This document shows, one piece after another, positions 25,791-33,440 of a stretch of 40,303 nt of DNA. The notes below the pieces were generated by a model that had not been told where the DNA came from, made no database searches, and saw nothing but the letters and a program-made list of their open reading frames with translations. Origin of the DNA: Erysipelotrichaceae bacterium (lineage in GTDB: Bacteria; Bacillota_I; Bacilli_A; Erysipelotrichales; Erysipelotrichaceae); assembly GCA_003510215.1 (NCBI GenBank), contig DOKQ01000143.1, forward strand, positions 1 to 40,303, read 5' to 3'. Position numbers and translations under genes: made by a program. Positions within the stretch are counted from its first letter, which is position 1, and every line of letters starts with the position of its first letter.

Positions 25791-25835
25791 TTGACATTAT
25801 TTAATATTGTATTAAAATGTAAGTGTAAGATCTTA
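25791..25835 (+). promoter_or_regulatory. Strong promoter with AT-rich upstream tract and start-site palindrome
   Basis: TTGACA (25791-25796), 16 bp, TAAAAT (25813-25818). The ~50 bp upstream (25735-25790) are almost purely A/T with phased A and T runs, resembling an UP element. A perfect 10-bp palindrome TAAGATCTTA (25826-25835) sits where transcription should start. It could be an operator or chance. This promoter drives the two micro-proteins and the YvlB-like gene. Confidence 0.65.
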
Positions 25836-25861
25836 ATGCCACAGCAGAAGGAGGACACGTC

Positions 25862-26002
25862 ATGAAATACAACTACAGAAAATCCAAATTATATCGAGTG
25901 TTGCCTCAGATTCAGTTGAATAAGGCAGGATTCATCAAGGATGACCGCGGGTTCTATCCCATTGGTTCATTTGAAAAAGCAGTTAGACAATACAGCAAGT
26001 AA
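25862..26002 (+). CDS. Micro-protein A (46 aa), paralogue of the next gene
   Basis: A 46-aa, strongly basic N-terminal segment (MKYNYRKSKLYR) leads into LPQIQ, then KDDRGFYPIGSFEKAVRQYSK. The Shine-Dalgarno AGAAGGAGG is 8 nt upstream of the ATG. It is supported as real by the strong promoter, the good ribosome site and its clear similarity to the 43-aa product 28 bp downstream: LP.IQ, then G(F/W).P.GS.E..VRQ are shared in the same order and spacing. No known family comes to mind. There is no signal peptide or membrane helix; an RNA-, DNA- or protein-binding role is possible but unproven. Confidence 0.7.
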   Translation: MKYNYRKSKLYRVLPQIQLNKAGFIKDDRGFYPIGSFEKAVRQYSK

Positions 26003-26030
26003 TCACTGTTAGAACAAAGGAGAAAAAGAT

Positions 26031-26162
26031 ATGAAACTGACAAAGAAAATCATTCAATCACTTCCACATATCCAATGGATTCAAACGAAAATTATTCGTA
26101 ATCAGCATGGTTGGGTACCCGCAGGATCAGTTGAACAAACCGTTCGTCAATTAACACGATAG
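26031..26162 (+). CDS. Micro-protein B (43 aa), paralogue of the previous gene
   Basis: 43 aa, basic: MKLTKKIIQSLPHIQW, then NQHGWVPAGSVEQTVRQLTR. It repeats the LP.IQ...G(F/W).P.GS.E..VRQ pattern of the 46-aa gene. ACAAAGGAG lies 9 nt before the ATG. It is followed after 22 bp by the YvlB-like gene, itself with TAGGAGG, and no terminator separates the three. Retention of both copies in frame, each with its own ribosome site, argues for selection after tandem duplication. Function unknown. Confidence 0.7.
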   Translation: MKLTKKIIQSLPHIQWIQTKIIRNQHGWVPAGSVEQTVRQLTR

Positions 26163-26184
26163 TGTGATATAGGAGGATAAAGGT

Positions 26185-26646
26185 ATGACAAATCAAGATA
26201 TAAATAGAAAAGCTACCATATTTGAACAGGTAAAAGAAGGCAAACTTTCCATTGAAGATGCTATCAAACTATTGGATTACTTACCGGATGAAGAAGCACA
26301 CATTGAAGAAGAAGTCGAAGAATCGATGGAAGAGGATGATGTACTGTTTGATGAAGAAACATCTTCCAAAGGTTTCTTTGGCAAAAAGAAATCCGACAAA
26401 AAACGTAAAATGCTTCGTGTGGTTGTCGATGGAGATGATGGTACCAAAGTTAAAGTCAATGTTCCGGTATCACTGATGAAAGTAGCCTTGAAGTTTGGAA
26501 AGGAATTTGATTTTAAGGATAATCCGCTTCGAAGTGCGGACATTGACCTCGATGAGATTATGCAGGCTGTGGACCAGGATCTGGAAGGGGAAATTGTCAC
26601 CGTTGAAAGCTCGGATAAAAATTCCGTCAAAATCTATGTAGACTAA
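26185..26646 (+). CDS. SHOCT/YvlB-like N-terminal domain protein
   Basis: 153 aa. The N-terminal helix pair (IFEQVKEGKLSIEDAIKLLDYL, ~12-33) is the SHOCT-like segment found at the start of YvlB/LiaX-type proteins. It is followed by a very acidic stretch (~35-60), a lysine-rich turn (GKKKSDKKRK) and a domain with LRVVVDGDDGTKVKVNVPVSLMKVALKFG and IDLDEIMQAVDQDLEGEIV. That second block recurs in small Bacillota proteins of this type, some tied to cell-envelope stress or anti-sigma systems. The role here is unknown. It is the last gene of the unit with the two micro-proteins and ends at a UUCG-loop terminator. Confidence 0.75.
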   Translation: MTNQDINRKATIFEQVKEGKLSIEDAIKLLDYLPDEEAHIEEEVEESMEEDDVLFDEETSSKGFFGKKKSDKKRKMLRVVVDGDDGTKVKVNVPVSLMKVALKFGKEFDFKDNPLRSADIDLDEIMQAVDQDLEGEIVTVESSDKNSVKIYVD

Positions 26647-26674
26647 AAAATCTCACTTTCGAGTGAGATTTTTT
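26645..26674 (+). terminator. Bidirectional terminator with TTCG tetraloop
   Basis: A perfect 13-bp stem AAAAAATCTCACT/AGTGAGATTTTTT closed by TTCG. It directly abuts the stop codon of the convergent Cof gene and serves both strands. Confidence 0.9.
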
Positions 26675-27457
26675 CTAGCCTAGTTTCGTATAGGTACAGG
26701 CAAAATCGATGCCATCCTGATTGACAGGGCGTGTTATGACATCCGCAATACGTTTGAGCTGTTCGTTACCATTTCCCATGGCAATCCCTAAAGCCGCATG
26801 TTCCATCATTTCCATATCATTCAGTGAGTCACCAAAGGCGGCATAAGGCGCATGTTTTATCCCCCAGTGGGAAAGAAGCATCTTGATCCCTTCGTATTTT
26901 GAATTTCCGAGGGCTAAGATATCTGCGTAGGTTGATTCGCCCGGATAGACTAATACACCGTCAATGGCTCTAAATTTAGCCCAGTCGTAATCCATCGGTG
27001 CATACCCAAGGATCATGTCAATGGGTTCAAACTCATAGGGTTTGACGAGATCAGGGATGGCTTCCTTAAAAAAATTATGAGCTTCGATGACCAGATCATT
27101 TACAGGGTGATTCAGGAAGTTTTCTTTTCCTTCGAAGAGCAGATTAATATTTTCTTCTTCTGCCACTTCTATGATTTTTTTAACCATCTCTTCATCCATG
27201 ATGAAATGATAAAGTTCATTCTGATGTTGATCATAGACCTGCTGGCCATTGACACAGACAAACCCATCCCATTCAAATGCATCCACAATATTGGCTTCTT
27301 TACAGGATTCCAAATTACGGCCAGTAGCAACAGCCAGTTTGTATCCTTTACTTTTCAGACGATGCAGCGCGTTCAGTGTGGACTCTGGCAGTATATGTAG
27401 CTTTGGGTCCAGAAGAGTTCCATCGACGTCAAAAAAAATTGCTTTTATATCTTTCAT
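26675..27457 (-). CDS. Cof-type HAD hydrolase
   Basis: 260 aa, HAD superfamily subclass IIB. Motif I is FFDVDGTLLD (nucleophile Asp10), motif II is VATGR, and motif IV GDSLNDMEMM binds Mg near the C-terminus. The large cap (~80-185) decides the substrate, typically a sugar phosphate, nucleotide or flavin phosphate; it cannot be assigned. TTGCAA-17-TATAAT lies upstream on the minus strand. It stands alone, convergent with the YvlB-like unit. Confidence 0.9.
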   Translation of the reverse strand: MKDIKAIFFDVDGTLLDPKLHILPESTLNALHRLKSKGYKLAVATGRNLESCKEANIVDAFEWDGFVCVNGQQVYDQHQNELYHFIMDEEMVKKIIEVAEEENINLLFEGKENFLNHPVNDLVIEAHNFFKEAIPDLVKPYEFEPIDMILGYAPMDYDWAKFRAIDGVLVYPGESTYADILALGNSKYEGIKMLLSHWGIKHAPYAAFGDSLNDMEMMEHAALGIAMGNGNEQLKRIADVITRPVNQDGIDFACTYTKLG

Positions 27458-27474
27458 TTTGTATCACCGAAGGT

Positions 27475-27503
27475 ATTATATCGAATTGATTCATCCTTTG
27501 CAA
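27475..27503 (-). promoter_or_regulatory. Promoter of the Cof phosphatase gene
   Basis: On the minus strand TTGCAA (27503-27498) and TATAAT (27480-27475) with a 17-bp spacer, about 18 nt ahead of the start codon. Confidence 0.55.
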
Positions 27504-27556
27504 ATCTGTTGTTTACTAGTGACAAACAAAAAGTTTATAAAAATTAAAAAAACCGA

Positions 27557-27584
27557 TTGACAATGGTGGTGGATATTGTATAAT
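27557..27584 (+). promoter_or_regulatory. Promoter of the T-box/metNIQ unit
   Basis: Consensus TTGACA (27557-27562), 16 bp, consensus TATAAT (27579-27584). Transcription should begin near 27591, at the base of T-box stem I. Confidence 0.75.
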
Positions 27585-27590
27585 ACTCTC

Positions 27591-27858
27591 ATTGAAAGAC
27601 GATGAAAAGAAAAAGTAAGAAGTGAAAGTTTCACAGAGAGTCCTGAAAATGCTGAAAAAGGATAACCGAATCTTCTGAACAATGGTCTTGGAGTTGCATA
27701 CCGAAGGGAAACCTTAGGCTATGACGTGTTCGCCCGTTAAAGCGATAGAGTATAACATTTGGATCAAATGCGTACTTGAAGAGGCATACTTAGTGATGAG
27801 TATGCGAATTAAGGTGGTATCACGAGTCTCTCGTCCTTATTGGGATGGGAGTTTTTTT
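27591..27858 (+). promoter_or_regulatory. T-box riboswitch (probable tRNA-Met) ahead of metNIQ
   Basis: This ~270-nt leader fills the largest gene-free stretch of the window. Stem I shows the AGTA motif (AAAGTAAGAAG), CAGAGAGT, the distal loop TGCTGAAA and the returning CTTCTGAACAATGG specifier strand. The T-box AAGGTGGTATCACGAG lies at 27811-27826. The terminator follows: CTCTCGTCC (27828-27836) pairs fully with GGATGGGAG (27843-27851), allowing G.U, then seven T. Uncharged tRNA pairing with codon and UGGU bulge would favour the antiterminator. UGGU implies a discriminator base A, as in tRNA-Met and not tRNA-Asn (G). The codon is ATG or, in strict spacing from GAA, AAT. Confidence 0.92.
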
Positions 27859-27877
27859 ATGTTATGGAGGTGTATCT

Positions 27878-28624
27878 ATGATTAAAATTGATCAATTAAC
27901 CAAATCCTTTGTGTTCAAAGACGATCGTCTGGTTGCGATAAACAATGTTTCCGCAACGATACAAGATGGTGAATTTCTTGGAATCATTGGGAGTAGCGGT
28001 GCAGGTAAGTCGACCTTGCTTCGTTGTCTAAGCTTGATTGAAAAGCCAGATCAAGGAACGATCTGGTTGGATGATGTCGATTTATTTAAGCTAAAAGGGA
28101 AGGATCTGATTCGAATGCGCCGTCAGTTGGGTATCGTGTTTCAGGGTTATCACCTTCTTGAACAACGAACGGTGTTCGATAATATCGCATTTCCTTTGCG
28201 TTTAACACATATGAAGGAAGAAGAAATTACTCAACGGGTTGATTCTCTGATTCAATTGGTCGGTCTTTCCGGTAAGAGTTCGAGTTATCCATCGCAGTTA
28301 TCCGGTGGGCAAAAGCAGCGTGTAGCCATTGCACGAGCACTGACGAGTGAACCGACACTGCTGCTTTGTGATGAGCCGACCAGTGCGCTGGATGTGGTTA
28401 CCACAAAAGCGATTCTCGATTTACTGAAAGAAATTCATCGAAAAACCAATGTGACCGTCATCATCATTACACATGAGCTATCAGTAGTTAAATCAGCTTG
28501 TGATCGTATGATTGTGATGAATGAAGGTCAGTTTGTAGAAGATGGGAAAGTCATAGATATCTTTGCTTCGCCATCTCATCCGATGACAAAACTTCTGTTA
28601 AGTTATCAGGAGGGTGTGCTATGA
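27878..28624 (+). CDS. metN: MetN-type ABC transporter ATPase, short form
   Basis: 248 aa. Walker [10 protein letters not shown] (38-46), Q-loop VFQGYHLL, signature LSGGQ (141-145), Walker B LLLCDE (161-166) and switch His199 are intact. Full-length MetN has about 340 residues with a C-terminal ligand-sensing NIL/ACT-like domain; this one stops after the ATPase, so methionine trans-inhibition should be lacking. The start at 27878 has TGGAGGTG upstream; the longer frame runs back into the terminator. The T-box upstream and metI/metQ downstream indicate methionine or a related amino acid as cargo. Confidence 0.9.
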   Translation: MIKIDQLTKSFVFKDDRLVAINNVSATIQDGEFLGIIGSSGAGKSTLLRCLSLIEKPDQGTIWLDDVDLFKLKGKDLIRMRRQLGIVFQGYHLLEQRTVFDNIAFPLRLTHMKEEEITQRVDSLIQLVGLSGKSSSYPSQLSGGQKQRVAIARALTSEPTLLLCDEPTSALDVVTTKAILDLLKEIHRKTNVTVIIITHELSVVKSACDRMIVMNEGQFVEDGKVIDIFASPSHPMTKLLLSYQEGVL

Positions 28625-29274
28625 GTGATTTGTTAATCAAGGGTCTGTTGGATACATTGACCATCGTCTTTATGTCAACACTGTTTAGCTTTATCGGAGG
28701 ATTTCCACTGGGAGTCCTGCTGGTTATCTGGAAAAAAGAGGGAATTGCTCCATGGGTCATCGGTGAGAAAATCCTGGGTTCTTTGGTTAATGTGATTCGC
28801 TCCATTCCGTTTATTATTCTGATGATTGCACTGTTTCCAATCACCCGACTGATTGTTGGGCGGGGATATGGTGTCAATGCATCGATTGTGGCACTTGTGA
28901 TCGGGGCGATTCCATTTGTGGCTCGTCTTGTCGAGTCAGCTCTTGAAGAAGTTGATGATGGGCTCATTAAAGCCGCCATCACGATGGGTGCAACCCCTTG
29001 GCAAATTGTCACAAAAGTCTATCTGATTGAATCCATTCCATCACTGATTCGCTCTGTCTCACTCACGATGATTACACTGGTAGGCTATGCAGCCATGGCC
29101 GGTGCAGTGGGTGGAGGTGGATTGGGTGATATTGCCATCCGTTATGGTCTTCATCGATATCAGACGGATATCATGCTGATTACCATTGTCATGATGGTCA
29201 TTCTGGTTCAGTTAATTCAAAATATCTTTCATTTTCTGGCCGTTTCTTTGGATCGGCGGCGCATAACAAATTAA
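28621..29274 (+). CDS. metI: MetI-type ABC transporter permease
   Basis: 217 aa with five predicted membrane helices. The cytoplasmic coupling loop with the EAA-type motif is VESALEEVDDGLIKAAITMGATPWQIV (~100-126), and MAGAVGGGGLGDIAIRYG is the conserved MetI block after it. It pairs with MetN in the membrane. The start overlaps the metN stop (ATGA). Confidence 0.92.
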   Translation: MSDLLIKGLLDTLTIVFMSTLFSFIGGFPLGVLLVIWKKEGIAPWVIGEKILGSLVNVIRSIPFIILMIALFPITRLIVGRGYGVNASIVALVIGAIPFVARLVESALEEVDDGLIKAAITMGATPWQIVTKVYLIESIPSLIRSVSLTMITLVGYAAMAGAVGGGGLGDIAIRYGLHRYQTDIMLITIVMMVILVQLIQNIFHFLAVSLDRRRITN

Positions 29275-29286
29275 GGAGAAAAAATT

Positions 29287-30108
29287 ATGTTCAAAAATAA
29301 ATTTATCAAACAACTACTTGTCTTATCCACTCTTGGTTTACTCGTTCTTTCTGGATGTTCATCTACCGGTAAGGATGACAAAGTGATTCGTGTCGGCGCA
29401 TCCACAACACCTCATGCCATTATTCTGGAAGCTGCAAGAGGTGCTGTTGAAGCAGCAGGATATACATTGGAAATCGTTGAGTTTACGGATTATATTTTGC
29501 CAAATACCACACTGGATGCTGGAGATTTGGATGCAAACTACTTCCAGCATCTACCATATCTAACAACGTTTAATGAAAAAAACAATACAGAATTAACTGG
29601 TGTGTTGCCAGTTCACTTTGAACCATTAGGTATCTATCCAGGGAAAGCTTCGTCACTTGAGGCGATTGAAGCGGGAAATGCAACCATTGCCATTCCAAAT
29701 GATCCAACAAACGAAGCGCGTGCATTGGCTTTATTAGTTGACCTTGGTTATATCACACTGAAGGCCGGTACTTCTTCAAATGCTACACCGCTGGATATTG
29801 AATCCAATCCATACAACATTCAGTTTGTCGAGATTGAAGCTGCTTTACTTGTATCGGTGTTGAAAGATGTTGAACTTGCAATTATCAATGGTAACTATGC
29901 TCTTGGTGGCGGTGTTGCTTCATCTGTGATTGTTACTGAAGATAAAAATTCAGTCGCTGCACAAACATTTGCGAATTTGCTAGTTGTTCGCATTGGCACA
30001 GAAGAATCAGAAAAGACGAAGGTATTGATTGCGGCATTGAAGTCCGAATCAGTAAAGCAGTTTATCCTGGATACCTTTTCACCAACGGTCGTACCACTTT
30101 TAGATTAA
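29287..30108 (+). CDS. metQ: MetQ-type substrate-binding lipoprotein
   Basis: 273 aa. A lipoprotein signal peptide (MFKNKFIKQ..., lipobox VLSGC, Cys24) anchors it outside the membrane. The NlpA/MetQ fold is shown by IRVGASTTPHAIIL, DANYFQHLPYL, HFEPLGIYPGK, IAIPNDPTNEARAL and AIINGNYAL. It delivers methionine (probably) to MetNI. It lies 12 bp after metI with AAGGAG upstream, and ends at a terminator. Confidence 0.93.
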   Translation: MFKNKFIKQLLVLSTLGLLVLSGCSSTGKDDKVIRVGASTTPHAIILEAARGAVEAAGYTLEIVEFTDYILPNTTLDAGDLDANYFQHLPYLTTFNEKNNTELTGVLPVHFEPLGIYPGKASSLEAIEAGNATIAIPNDPTNEARALALLVDLGYITLKAGTSSNATPLDIESNPYNIQFVEIEAALLVSVLKDVELAIINGNYALGGGVASSVIVTEDKNSVAAQTFANLLVVRIGTEESEKTKVLIAALKSESVKQFILDTFSPTVVPLLD

Positions 30109-30109
30109 C

Positions 30110-30133
30110 AACTCGCCATGTGCGAGTTTTTTT
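30110..30133 (+). terminator. Intrinsic terminator of metNIQ
   Basis: Stem AACTCGC/GCGAGTT with a CATGT loop, followed by T5 or more. Confidence 0.85.
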
Positions 30134-30143
30134 AAAAAAGTGC

Positions 30144-30171
30144 TTGCACTGCGATTAGGCTATGGTATAAT
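30144..30171 (+). promoter_or_regulatory. Promoter of the uracil permease unit
   Basis: TTGCAC (30144-30149), 16 bp, TATAAT (30166-30171) with a TG-G extension. Confidence 0.7.
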
Positions 30172-30180
30172 ACTTTCAGC

Positions 30181-30284
30181 ATAGGTCCTTTAAATGTGAT
30201 CCCGTGAGGTCAACAAGGAGCGAATCAAAGTAACCCCTTAGCGTTTTAAACAGGACTTTTATGTATTAAAAGTCCTTTTTTTAG
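30181..30284 (+). promoter_or_regulatory. PyrR-type pyrimidine attenuator
   Basis: The leader carries the PyrR-binding loop pattern (TCCCGTGAGGT, then ACAAGGA, 30200-30219; family TCC.GAGAGG....AGG). GTCCTTTAAA (~30185-30194) can pair with TTTAAACAGGAC (~30245-30256) as antiterminator. The terminator is a perfect 10-bp stem AGGACTTTTA/TAAAAGTCCT (30252-30261, 30267-30276) with a T run. With UMP or UTP bound, PyrR would favour termination, so uracil uptake falls when pyrimidines are plentiful. Confidence 0.85.
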
Positions 30285-30314
30285 GCCTGTGCGCACCATA
30301 AGGGAGGAAAAGAA

Positions 30315-31580
30315 ATGGAAAAACACGATTTATTGTATGATGTTCAAGAGAAACCGCCGGTAGGCGCTTGGGCTATTCTCAGTATCCAGCATGTCTTTGC
30401 CATGTTTGGAGCTACGATTCTGGTACCAGTGATTGTTGGATTGCCAGTATCCGTCGCATTATTTGCATCTGGATTAGGAACGCTTATTTACATTCTTGCT
30501 ACCAAAGCAAAAGTACCTGTTTATCTTGGATCATCATTTGCTTATATCTCAGCGATGGTTTTCGCAAAAGAGGCACTCGGTGGTGACATCAGCGCTTCTC
30601 AAACTGGATTGATTGTGGTTGGTTTGGTATACATTGCAGTTGCTATGCTTATTAAAGCGATTGGTAAGGATTGGATTGATAAATTGCTTCCACCGATTGT
30701 TATTGGACCTATGATTGCCATTATCGGTCTAGGACTATCCGGATGGGCAATTACCCAGGCAGGATTTCAGGTGGGTGGCGATCCTAAAGTGATGGCAGTA
30801 GCTGCAATCACCTTTATTATCACAGCCTTTGTCTCCACCTTTGCCAAAGGATTTATGAAAATTATTCCATTTATTCTTGGCTCAGTCGGTGGTTACATTG
30901 TAGCCTTCTACTTCGGATTGGTTGATTTTACACCCGTTGTTGAAGCCGCATGGTTAGAAGTTCCGAAGTTCTTTCTGCCATTTGAAACAAGATTCTTCAA
31001 CTCATATAGATTCTACTTCGGTCCGGAAATGTGGGCGATTGTGCCGATTGCCATCGTGACTATCTCTGAACATATCGGAGACCATACAGTACTTGGAAAA
31101 ATCTGTAATCGAAACTTCTTAAAAGATCCAGGGTTGGATCGCACACTGATTGGTGATGGTGTTGCCACCGCGGTCTCAGCATTCCTTGGTGGACCAGCGA
31201 ATACAACGTATGGTGAAAATACCGGTGTTGTCGGTATGACCCGCGTAGCCAGTGTATATGTCATCGGAGGAGCAGCCGTCGTGGCTCTTGTCTTGAGTTT
31301 TGTCGGGAAAATCTCAGCACTTATTGGAACGATTCCTGCACCTGTACTTGGTGGTATGAGTATCCTACTTTACGGTGTTATTGCTTCCAATGGGTTGCGT
31401 GTTCTAGTTGATGCCAATGTGGACTTCTCTAAACAACGTAATCTGATTATCGCTTCCGCAATGCTTGTTCTAGGTTTAGGTGGAGCCGTATTCCAATTCA
31501 TCGGATTGGCAACACTCTCCGGAACAGCGCTTGCAGCTATCGTAGGTGTATCCTTAAATCTGATTTTGCCAAATAAATAA
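30315..31580 (+). CDS. uraA: Uracil permease (NCS2/UraA family)
   Basis: 421 aa, about 14 membrane segments, NCS2 nucleobase symporter family. The N-terminus (QEKPPVGAWAILSIQHVFAMFGATILVP), the substrate-site segment AIVTISEHIGDH and GGPANTTYGENTGVVGMTRV are typical of uracil:proton symporters. The upstream PyrR-type attenuator supports uracil over xanthine or purines. GGGAGG precedes the start. It is transcribed alone and closes with a terminator. Confidence 0.93.
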   Translation: MEKHDLLYDVQEKPPVGAWAILSIQHVFAMFGATILVPVIVGLPVSVALFASGLGTLIYILATKAKVPVYLGSSFAYISAMVFAKEALGGDISASQTGLIVVGLVYIAVAMLIKAIGKDWIDKLLPPIVIGPMIAIIGLGLSGWAITQAGFQVGGDPKVMAVAAITFIITAFVSTFAKGFMKIIPFILGSVGGYIVAFYFGLVDFTPVVEAAWLEVPKFFLPFETRFFNSYRFYFGPEMWAIVPIAIVTISEHIGDHTVLGKICNRNFLKDPGLDRTLIGDGVATAVSAFLGGPANTTYGENTGVVGMTRVASVYVIGGAAVVALVLSFVGKISALIGTIPAPVLGGMSILLYGVIASNGLRVLVDANVDFSKQRNLIIASAMLVLGLGGAVFQFIGLATLSGTALAAIVGVSLNLILPNK

Positions 31581-31605
31581 ACGATAACAAATAATACATA
31601 TCAGA

Positions 31606-31639
31606 AACAGGAAATCGAGCTTGATTTCCTGTTTTTTGT
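31606..31639 (+). terminator. Bidirectional terminator after uraA
   Basis: 11-bp stem AACAGGAAATC/GATTTCCTGTT with a 6-nt loop and T-run; an outer CAGAAAC/GTTTCTG pair can extend it. It also serves the convergent etfA end. Confidence 0.85.
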
Positions 31640-31654
31640 TTCTGTAAGGTTAAG

Positions 31655-32644
31655 TTAAATGTACTCTTTTAATTTTAGAAGAACTTCTTTTGCATCAGCC
31701 ACAATCCCAAGAGTTGCTACAGAGAAGATAGGTGCCTGCTCGTCTGTATTAATTGCAATGATGGTTTGAGCTTGATCCATTCCTGCGGTATGCTGAAGTG
31801 CTCCAGAAATGCCACAGGCAAGATAAATCGAAGGGCGAACCGTTGTTCCTGTCTGTCCGACCTGATTTACTTTTGATACAACGCCACGATCGACCAAGGC
31901 TCTTGATGCTCCAAGTGTTGCTTTAAGAAGATGAGCTGTTTCTAAAACGATATCCATACACGATTCCACTCCACGTCCTGCGGATAGAATGATTTTTGCC
32001 TTGGAAAGATCGATTGCTTGTTCAGGTTTATGGTAACGTTGCACGACTTCAATCCAATCATTCTGATCAAAGTTCACGGTTACATGTATCGGTGCAACCA
32101 CAGGTTTATGATACTCTTTTTTAATAAAGACGGATGGGCGAACACTGGCCATCTGAGGGAAGGTGTCCGGACAAATAATCGTTCCATACAAATTACCGCC
32201 AAAGGCAGGTCGAGTCATTAGAAGAAGATTTGAGTTTTCTAAAGGATCAACTTCAAGGATTGTAACGTCCGCAGTTAATCCGGTGGCTACTTCAGCCGCT
32301 ACCCGAGGTGCAATATCTCTTCCAACTACGGTAGCTCCGATGAGCAGAACTTCTGGATGAAACTGATTGATGCATTGAACCAATGCGGCTGTTGTGTGCT
32401 GAGATGTTGGATACATAAGTTTTTCATGGTCCACCACAATCACTTCATCTGCTCCGAATCGATAGCAGGTTTCAATCATGGATTGTATCTGATAACCTAA
32501 GAGCAGGGCAATCACTTTCTGATCGATTCCTTTGTTCTTGTATTGTTTTTTAAGCTCATTTGCTTCATGAAGCAACTCAAGGCTTACATCCATGAGTTTT
32601 TGGTCACGTACTTCAATGAAAACATGGATATGTGAATGTATCAT
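31655..32644 (-). CDS. etfA: Electron transfer flavoprotein alpha subunit
   Basis: 329 aa. The C-terminal FAD-binding domain has GQTGTTVRPSIYLACGISG and ALQHTAGMDQAQTIIAINTD, both diagnostic of EtfA. The N-terminal domain (~1-195) contains ATVVGRDIAPRVAAEVATGLTADV. With EtfB it takes electrons from the acyl-CoA dehydrogenase encoded upstream. It is the last gene of the maoC-acd-etfB-etfA unit; etfB ends 9 bp before, with AAGGT before the start. Confidence 0.93.
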   Translation of the reverse strand: MIHSHIHVFIEVRDQKLMDVSLELLHEANELKKQYKNKGIDQKVIALLLGYQIQSMIETCYRFGADEVIVVDHEKLMYPTSQHTTAALVQCINQFHPEVLLIGATVVGRDIAPRVAAEVATGLTADVTILEVDPLENSNLLLMTRPAFGGNLYGTIICPDTFPQMASVRPSVFIKKEYHKPVVAPIHVTVNFDQNDWIEVVQRYHKPEQAIDLSKAKIILSAGRGVESCMDIVLETAHLLKATLGASRALVDRGVVSKVNQVGQTGTTVRPSIYLACGISGALQHTAGMDQAQTIIAINTDEQAPIFSVATLGIVADAKEVLLKLKEYI

Positions 32645-32653
32645 ATGAGTACC

Positions 32654-33436
32654 TTACGATGCTGCTTTCTTCAAAATGTCTGCGATGGTTTTTGCAGCCA
32701 ATTCGATATCTTGCACAATCATCTGTCCTTTCGTTTCAATCGGTCGCACAAAAGTGCGTTTTACTTTGGTGTAGGAACCTTTGAGTCCAATACGTGAAGG
32801 GTCTAGCTGTAACTGCTGATTGCTCAACACTGTGATGGGTTGGTCCAAACTTCTCCAAATATACTCTATGCGTCCAAGGCGTGGAGATGTACCCTCACTA
32901 AGGCAGGTCAAAAGACAAGGGTACTTACATCTTGATAACTCAATATAGTCTTCATAATGTTTGCTTACGGTCACATGAGTCGATGTAACTGATTCAATTT
33001 GCTTAACATAGGTAATCTGAGGAATACCTAGTCGTTGCGCTACCTGTGGACCTACCTGGGCTGTATCCCCATCAATGGCCTGACGTCCAGCTAAAATCAA
33101 ATCAAATGGATATCGTGAGATAGCTGCGGCGAGGGTGTTGGAAGTAGCCCAGGTATCTGCTCCTGAGAAGGAGGGGTCACTGATGAGAACACAGTCGTCG
33201 ACTCCGAGGCCATAGAGATCTGTAAGCATGCTTTTTGCCTGAGGTGGTCCCATGCTAATAACACGCACATGGGTATCCGGTTGTTCATCTTTGATGGTTA
33301 AGGCAAATTCAACCGAAGCTAAATCATCCGGATTAATGATTGATTCCACCCCTTGACGCATTAGCGTACCATGTTCCTTATTAATTTTCATTTCGGTTGT
33401 GTTCGGTACCTGTTTGACCAATACGAGAATATTCAT
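32654..33436 (-). CDS. etfB: Electron transfer flavoprotein beta subunit
   Basis: A 260-aa EtfB with the start MNILVLVKQVPNT and the nucleotide-binding block LAGRQAIDGDTAQVGPQVA (~95-113). EtfB holds AMP, or a second FAD in bifurcating forms. The start lies 4 bp after the dehydrogenase stop. Whether this Etf bifurcates electrons cannot be concluded from sequence by eye. Confidence 0.93.
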   Translation of the reverse strand: MNILVLVKQVPNTTEMKINKEHGTLMRQGVESIINPDDLASVEFALTIKDEQPDTHVRVISMGPPQAKSMLTDLYGLGVDDCVLISDPSFSGADTWATSNTLAAAISRYPFDLILAGRQAIDGDTAQVGPQVAQRLGIPQITYVKQIESVTSTHVTVSKHYEDYIELSRCKYPCLLTCLSEGTSPRLGRIEYIWRSLDQPITVLSNQQLQLDPSRIGLKGSYTKVKRTFVRPIETKGQMIVQDIELAAKTIADILKKAAS

Positions 33437-33440
33437 AACC

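Noticed and set aside
26277..26630. A 117-codon Ser-rich minus-strand frame opposite the YvlB-like gene
   Set aside because: The serine runs are the reverse complement of Glu/Asp codons in the acidic region of the real gene.
27591..27858. SAM (S-box) riboswitch ahead of metNIQ
   Set aside because: The leader has the T-box sequence AAGGTGGTATCACGAG and stem I motifs of a T-box; no S-box core is seen.
28551..29012. A 153-codon open frame on the minus strand inside metN/metI
   Set aside because: It is fully antisense to the conserved MetI permease and rich in Ser/Thr/Pro as expected for a reverse-frame shadow.
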